A stretch of 13,563 bases of DNA from Echinostoma caproni. Its lineage: Eukaryota; Platyhelminthes; Trematoda; Plagiorchiida; Echinostomatidae. Below, in pieces: positions 8,914 through 13,563 of the stretch; positions within the stretch are counted from its first letter, which is position 1, and each line of letters opens with the position of its first letter. The notes under the pieces were generated by a model. The model saw only the letters and a program-made list of their open reading frames with translations. It was not told the origin of the DNA and ran no database searches. A program made the translations under genes and the position numbers. The stretch covers positions 1-13,563 of the forward strand of contig UZAN01056503.1 in the NCBI GenBank assembly GCA_900618425.1. The letters run 5' to 3'.

Positions 8914-9865
8914 TTGTATGCCTTCCTCACAGGGGCTATACAATTGGTGAACAGCGTCATTAATGCGACAGACTAAACGAAACGCCATTGGCCGAATGCG
9001 ACATTGCATGTTGCTTGGTCAATGGCCAACCCGTGCGTCAGTCAGCAACCAAGTGAGTAGGTAGCAAGAGATACGACATACTGAGGGAGAGACATTGCAT
9101 AGTCAGAATCAACTTTATTATGCTAATACGATTGGTTTTTATTTCATTAAATGTGGCAACATATTGGGAAATGCAATTTCTCATATGTGTGACATAGCAG
9201 GAGATTGACTGTACTGACACCAATTTATGGATTATAATCACCAGGATAAAACCAGACTACTGCTAGAATTCATTGATCCTAAATAGTTTTACAAACTGCG
9301 TTTTAAAATTGACATCTTCATTGGTTGAGCGTGATATATTTACTCTTAAAAAGCGAATTTTTGCTTCAATTTAGATGGTTGATGATTGTTGTGGGAATAT
9401 GGGTACCTTATAACAATCACTAGGGTATTGATGGAGAGGGAGTATCAAAATGGATTTAGTGTATATAATTCAATAAGAAATTAGTTTGGAGAGAATAGCG
9501 TCATACGAAACACGAGAGATATGCGGTAGGGACCATTGCAAATCAACGAAGATCTATTGGATTATAGGAGGCATTTGTGGAAGGCAGTCCAAACAGTTAA
9601 TTGATTACTACGAATGAGCGATTTTCGTTAAAATGCGCTCATTTTGGCTTCGAGACATTTTGCACGCTAATGACGTGCTCTCGCAGGCAGTGTGGTATCA
9701 TAGATCAATAAATTTCTCTGAGCGGATCAGCATGTTCCTAGATTGATTCTTGTATGAAATGCGGAAGATCAAAAGATATTTCGCAAATATTTCCCCGTAT
9801 CACAAATCAGTCACAAAGCAACATCATCAAATTAAATGGATTTTGTTAACCGATGCTAAAGGCCT
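8914..9865. other. Unassigned stretch downstream of the non-LTR element
   Basis: No domain was recognised on either strand. The left end could be the decayed 3' part of the reverse transcriptase or its untranslated region. A hairpin-forming sequence lies at 9613-9643. AT content is high and open frames are short. Confidence 0.4.
9613..9643. repeat. Inverted repeat with 13-bp stem and one bulge
   Basis: AATGAGCG at 9613-9620 plus ATTTT at 9621-9625 pairs with AAAAT at 9630-9634 plus CGCTCATT at 9636-9643. The loop is cgtt and there is one unpaired g at 9635. It sits in otherwise unassigned DNA. The role is unknown, and it could be part of a small transposon or an RNA hairpin. Confidence 0.7.
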
Positions 9866-10013
9866 TAAATACGCTGAACAAAAATGTTCTGTGGGTGCAT
9901 CCAACACTGAACCAACGGCATTTGAAACGAGCGTGGAATAAACACACCACCGGAAGTGAGAAAAACTCATACTCTGGCCTCGTGCCATTACAACTGCCTC
10001 ACCATAGACCAAT
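9866..10013. repeat. Dispersed repeat C, copy C2, upstream of the Zeste-like gene
   Basis: This matches 880-1041 in the same orientation: 'caaaaatgttctgtgggtgcat' against 'caaaaacgttcagtggatgcat', and 'tgcctcaccatagac' against 'agcctcaccattgac', with intermediate blocks. Unlike C1 it is not preceded by repeat A. Similarity fades after 'caatag' at about 10013, just before the hairpin cluster at 10038-10117. It lies about 360 bases upstream of the likely start codon of the gene at 10375, so it may form part of that gene's promoter or 5' untranslated region. Confidence 0.6.
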
Positions 10014-10037
10014 AGAAACACAACGTATGAATGTGGG

Positions 10038-10089
10038 TTGGTTGTGTCTCCACTCGTGCGTACACGAGTGTGAATAAAAACACAACCAA
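10038..10089. repeat. Nested inverted repeat (outer 10 bp, inner 8 bp)
   Basis: The outer arms ttggttgtgt (10038-10047) and acacaaccaa (10080-10089) are perfect complements. Inside them cactcgtg (10051-10058) and cacgagtg (10063-10070) form a second perfect stem with loop cgta. The right outer arm overlaps the left arm of the next inverted repeat (10083-10098), so the two long stems cannot form at once in one strand. Confidence 0.9.
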
Positions 10090-10117
10090 TTTCGATCGAT
10101 ACGATCGAAATTGGTTG
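10083..10117. repeat. Perfect 16-bp inverted repeat with 3-base loop
   Basis: The left arm caaccaatttcgatcg (10083-10098) and right arm cgatcgaaattggttg (10102-10117) are perfect complements around the loop ata. This is the strongest hairpin I could find in the window. It lies about 260 bases upstream of the likely start codon at 10375, probably in promoter or 5' untranslated sequence. It could be a site for a dimeric DNA-binding protein, a transposon remnant or an RNA structure, and the sequence does not decide. Confidence 0.95.
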
Positions 10118-10374
10118 GAGCGTGAAGCAAGAGTGACGAGTAATGTGAATTAACCTGAACAGACATGCACATCGAGACACAACTTCACGCACACGCACGC
10201 GAGTGAGAGGTGAACGAGACAAAACGCCAACGATTAGTAGCCGGAGGGATAGAGAATCAGAGCGCTAGACAGACAGGCAGTCAGAGCGTCAAAGTTGGTG
10301 CGTTGTCGCACTGGTCACTTGGATTAGCACGAACGCGTTCGCACAAACAACTGATATCACTCACCGCCTGGGCA

Positions 10375-11186
10375 ATGAGCGAAACGGACGTATTGAAACG
10401 GAGCCGTGTAGATGTGGAGCATCCGGTGCGCAGAGGACGTGTTGGTCCTTATACATTACCGGAGAAGCAAGCTTTGATCGACCTGGTTACTCAGACACGG
10501 AACAGTCTTCGTAACATCCCCACACAGATGACTGCTGATCAGTACAAACAGATATGGGTGAATATCTCCAACTGTATGCACGCGAAAGGTTGGCCGAAAA
10601 GGCCTTGGAAAGGTTTACGATTGAAAGCACAACAGATGTTGTCCTCTTCTGTGGAGAATGGATACATGCGTTCGTTTGAAGGGAGCCCTCCGACTTCTCA
10701 TGTTGGATCGTGTCCAGCTTTGTGTCCAGGTGTTGCTGTCACTGTGTCATCTTCGTCGAACGTGTCGTCATCGGTCGTTTCCACTCCACCACCACTACTT
10801 TCTTCGTCTGAGGCGTCAGCAGAGACTGTGATGCGTTTGACGAACTCGCGATGTGTCAATTCGGTCACGTCAGGCAATGATGCAGGCGGTCCACTAATCG
10901 TCAATGTTTGTTCAAGAGCTGTGAACGGCTCAGAAACTGTGCATAAACCAGTTACAACGGAGCAGTCATCTTTGCCAATCACATCATCAACAGCTGATGG
11001 TTATCGAGTGCTTGAGGTTCCTAATAACGATTTGATCCTTGGTGGAGATCGAATCGAACTTCTCGATTCGAGTGATGACGAATCGGATGACACGGTCCGA
11101 GACGATCAGCGCATGGATCCGCACAAATCTGTTCAGCAAGATACTCCGAATGTGGCGAATGCTTATACCGCAATGGTTCCACGGAG
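10375..11186 (+). CDS. Myb/SANT-like (Zeste-type) DNA-binding protein, first coding exon
   Basis: This is probably a nuclear DNA-binding regulator. The frame is open from an in-frame stop at 10204, and its first ATG is at 10375 with a purine at -3, so I start there. Residues 25-90 match the Myb/SANT-like domain family that includes Zeste and MSANTD proteins: YTLPEKQALIDLV, then QYKQIWVNISNCMHAKGW, then PWKGLRLKAQQML, with conserved Trp positions and a basic third helix. Residues 91-210 are Ser/Thr/Val-rich and look disordered. Residues 227-239 (IELLDSSDDESDD) resemble a SUMO-interacting motif with an acidic, casein-kinase-2-like tail. At 11187 a strong donor (ag|gtacgt) follows 270 codons plus two bases. 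Reading through it adds only a few residues to a stop at 11200-11202. So I treat it as a spliced first coding exon. An unspliced protein of 275 residues is the alternative. No transposase or RT is attached, though Zeste-like domains also occur in transposon-derived genes. Confidence 0.75.
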
Positions 11187-11192
11187 GTACGT
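11187..11192 (+). other. Predicted 5' splice donor of the Zeste-like gene
   Basis: The junction reads cggag|gtacgt, a close match to the eukaryotic donor consensus (AG|GTRAGT). It interrupts an Arg codon after its second base. The sequence after it loses the codon character of the exon and becomes T- and GT-rich, consistent with an intron. The acceptor is not identifiable within the window. Confidence 0.6.
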
Positions 11193-11639
11193 TTTATTTT
11201 GATGTGTTTGTGTTTTCTGCTCGTGTGTATGTGTGTCTGTGTAACCTTGTGCTGGGATTTCATAGGATTAGGTGTTTACTTTTTGCCATCTAGTCATGCG
11301 TTTGAAATAACGGTAGTTGTAATAACGGTGTTCGGTTTATTGATAATGTTAGCAGTTTGCCCGGGTTTCTGAAGAAACAAAATTCAAATGTGACAAGATA
11401 TCTTCAGTTTTCAGTGGTTAGGGCGGAGGGCAGGATACCTGTGTAAGCCCCGTCAGCATTGGGTCAAAGGTCCTATCACATGTGTTCGTTCCTCCATAGC
11501 CCCTTAAAGTGCTCTTGCAAACGCGATTTGAAAGCATCATCGGTCTTCTCCTTCACCACAGTCGCTGCATGGGAATGAAGGAATCTGGCTCTCATTTGGC
11601 GGGTGGATGAAAGCGGCGTTAATGCTATTAACGTCCACT
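11193..11639. other. Presumed intron 1, proximal part
   Basis: This stretch holds a GT-rich run (11219-11242) and a short tandem duplication (aataacggtagttgt at 11306-11320 followed by aataacggtgttcgg at 11321-11335). I see no coding domain. Its right end may still belong to the degraded 3' part of the antisense non-LTR fragment. Confidence 0.45.
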
Positions 11640-12550
11640 GGGGTATTCCAGTGTTTGCTGTTCTGCACACAGAGGAGGCTATTGACTTGCCATAAAAGCC
11701 TGATGCTCTTTGTTCACAGAATTTGGGTGTCGAAGATTACATTTGGATACGTTATCTCAGACCCGATTAAATCAGAATAGTGCTTTATAATTGATTCATG
11801 GCGAGATTTGTAGGCCCTCTCTTTGTGCCTTCACAGTGATTTCAAAAGGATGAGATATTTCTGCCGTCACAGACGAACAGGGTTTTCATTGGACAACACA
11901 AGTTAGAGATCGATTTAATCATTTCAGTGAGCAGACTGACACATTTAAAAAGCGATGGACAGAAATCCAACCAAGGCTGAACAATCACAACAGAACAGTT
12001 GAGAAGAGAGATGCGGTTGGGTGAAAAGTCCCTTAGATGAAATTTTATCTGAGTAGAACGTATGAACGTTTGATAAGCAGTATGAGAGTATACCTTCGGT
12101 CACTTGTAGAGACCGGGGTCATTAGTTTAAGAGAGAATAAGTTGTGATGGTTTATAATACTGTCCAGCACAAAACTACATCTGGTAGGAGAACGAGGTCA
12201 ACAGACCAAACGGAAGCAGGGGAGAAATGCTTGCATGATTGAAATCACCAACAAATAAGTGAAGATTTTCATCTAATAATGAAACTAGAAACGGGATATA
12301 GGAATCAAAGAGAACAGAAATCTCCGTCTGATAACACGAGGGAGATATGTGCACATTAGTGATGATTGTACTTTTTTGATGGGAAAATTTGGGATGACAA
12401 CGAACGCACAAACAGTCAATGCATTTTTCAGAAGTTGTATATCACTTCAAACTTGCCGCACTAGGAAACATTGATGTAAGTTGCCACGCCACCTCCAGTT
12501 TTTTCTACTTTGCTGTCTGTCCTGCCGGTAGCAATCAAAGCCATCTATTC
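11640..12550 (-). pseudogene. Antisense non-LTR retrotransposon, endonuclease plus linker, fragment
   Basis: Read on the minus strand from 12550, broken frames give IDGFDCYRQDR and KNTGGGV-like KTGGGVATYIN. A longer frame (12175-12411) follows with CHPKFSHQKSTIITNVHIS and ENLHLFVGDFNHA, where GDFN is the endonuclease catalytic motif. The order matches the copy at 4071-4652 residue for residue. After a poorly readable part, 11830-11753 gives RRHKERAYKSRHESI, the linker signature between endonuclease and RT. Further on is a possible linker end (VNSLLCVQNSKHW and VDVNSINAAFIH near 11690-11600). No RT follows. The insertion is opposite in direction to the Zeste-like gene and lies in its presumed intron. 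It is multiply frameshifted and inactive. Confidence 0.7.
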
Positions 12551-12613
12551 GCACGAGCACGTGCTCAGTGTTTCGATATTCACAGTAAACTGAAAAAGGT
12601 AATCCATCGCTAA

Positions 12614-13054
12614 CTGTTCCCCCAGAAAGCCGTTTACATCAAACTATCTTTTAAAGGCGATCACTTTTTGAACGGTGGGCGCCAAAAGTTGAAGTCAGCT
12701 CTCAACCGCACACTCCCAGCTGCTCAACTCCGACTTATTGCCTCTACTCGTCTAATCGATTTGGACAAACGTGTACATGGTTGGCAATCCAGTTCTGTCT
12801 CAAATACAGTATATCAGTTCACCTGTAGTTGCGGTGACGCATACATAGGCAGAACCAACCCGGGGTCATCAATTGCAAAACACCTCATGACAACCAAGCA
12901 CATAATTGATCACGCTTCCTCTTTCAAACCGTTGTTACGTAGCTGTAACGCAAAACTGTTGGCGATAAGTGAGGCGTTGCTAATCCGAATACATAATCCC
13001 GTTCTGTGCGCCCAAAAGTTGTTGATCCCATCAATTCACTTGCCGTGGAGTTGA
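12614..13054 (+). pseudogene. Penelope-like element C-terminus with GIY-YIG endonuclease, internally deleted
   Basis: A 146-codon frame, open from 12614 with no proper ATG, starts with VYIKLSFKGDHFLNGGRQKL and continues LNRTLPAAQLRLIAST. These fit the connector before the endonuclease in Penelope-like elements. Codons 67-81 read VYQFTCSCGDAYIGRT: a GIY-YIG nuclease start with the CxC variant usual in this family and an intact YIG (12842-12850). Directly after YIGRTN comes PGSSIAKHL. The stretch that normally lies between, which carries the conserved catalytic Arg and 'EH' pair, is absent, pointing to an in-frame deletion of roughly 30 residues. The C-terminus keeps the catalytic-type Glu and 'NP' (SEALLIRIHNPVLCAQK) and ends LPWS. 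The RT part is missing upstream. It lies in the same direction as the Zeste-like gene. The missing Arg makes activity unlikely. Confidence 0.8.
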
Positions 13055-13563
13055 CCTATATTTTTTAATTCTAATAGTCCCTGCCTAACTGTGCATGTCT
13101 GTTCACTAGGGTTTACAAATCTAATGTGCTATAAATGTGCTTGTTTATTTTACGCATTTGGATTTCATCAAAAACATTCGAAATTCATTTCTCTAAAACC
13201 GGGAACCGAGTCTGCTTCCATGGTAAATATTCTGAGACCGCACTATTTTATGATATATGAGGGTCTATACATCATTGTGTGTATAAATCGGTTCTAATGC
13301 TACATGAACTGATCGATATTCTATTTGTAACCGAGAAGCATTCAGTCAATCCATTTGCATGTACTTGGCTTTATCAGTTCGGTTAGGATTTCTGCGTGTT
13401 CTGGTTGGTTGTCTGGAGGGTGTATTGCGCCGTGTGCCTCGTGCTGTCCGATTTCACTGTTGATATAGTTAATAGGCCGCACAGAGCCCGTATCCTATTC
13501 AACCGTCGGTGGAGATACCCTGACCTGGAGTTATTTGTCAGCCACATAATAGGTGTTGCAGAG
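13055..13563. other. Downstream of the Penelope-like fragment, nothing recognised
   Basis: The left part may be the 3' untranslated sequence of the Penelope-like element. It begins cctatattttttaattct, slightly like the sequence entering repeat copy A (ctcttttttaattttcct at about 563-580). The GC-richer right end (13390-13563) shows no domain or convincing exon, and no next exon of the Zeste-like gene was found. Confidence 0.4.

Noticed and set aside
10210..10374. N-terminal extension of the Zeste-like protein
   Set aside because: The frame is open from just after the stop at 10204, but contains no ATG before 10375. The extension would need a non-ATG start or an upstream exon, for which I see no signal.
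10698..10982. Minus-strand open frame opposite the Zeste-like exon
   Set aside because: It is antisense to a better supported coding exon, and its low-complexity Asp/Glu/Ser content mirrors the Ser-rich codons on the plus strand.
1..13563. CRISPR array, bacterial operon or tRNA/rRNA genes
   Set aside because: No regularly spaced repeats, no clustered codirectional genes and no tRNA cloverleaf or rRNA sequence were seen. The content is eukaryotic.

Overview
This window looks like transposon-rich, gene-poor DNA from a eukaryote, most likely a parasitic flatworm of the trematode (fluke) type. The evidence is several classes of decayed retroelement side by side (Penelope-like element with GIY-YIG endonuclease, Ty3/Gypsy-type gag-protease, non-LTR retrotransposons), long AT-rich stretches with no coding signal, and one exon of a Myb/SANT-like (Zeste-type) protein ending at a canonical splice donor. 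There is no bacterial gene layout. One undetermined base (6508) points to a draft assembly. The fluke assignment, and the guess of a Fasciola-like species, come from the character of the retroelements and are not proven.

Layout. 1-138 (minus): tail of a Penelope-like reverse transcriptase. 589-1041 and 1330-1510: two copies of a dispersed repeat (A and B) plus a second repeat family (C) that reappears at 9866-10013. 1511-4070: no recognisable gene, apart from an AGT microsatellite and a CA-rich tract. 4071-4652 (minus): endonuclease domain of a dead non-LTR element. 5353-6403 (plus): broken Ty3/Gypsy-like gag with a protease DTG remnant, the gag apparently split by about 365 bp of foreign sequence. 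6600-8913 (plus): a second, different non-LTR element that can be followed from the pre-endonuclease basic region through endonuclease, linker and reverse transcriptase, with many frameshifts and stops. 8914-10037: mostly unassigned.

The only gene that looks alive is at 10375-11186: a 270-codon first coding exon with an N-terminal Myb/SANT-like DNA-binding domain, a long Ser/Thr-rich middle and a hydrophobic-plus-acidic patch resembling a SUMO-interacting motif. Its 5' flank holds repeat copy C2 and a striking pair of overlapping, mutually exclusive inverted repeats (10038-10117). From 11187 to the window end the sequence is best read as its first intron, loaded with an antisense non-LTR fragment (11640-12550) and a sense-oriented Penelope-like GIY-YIG fragment (12614-13054).

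I found no convincing new multi-gene system. The best candidates for a second look are the hairpin cluster just upstream of the Zeste-like gene, the repeat families with a conserved structured core, and the split gag.
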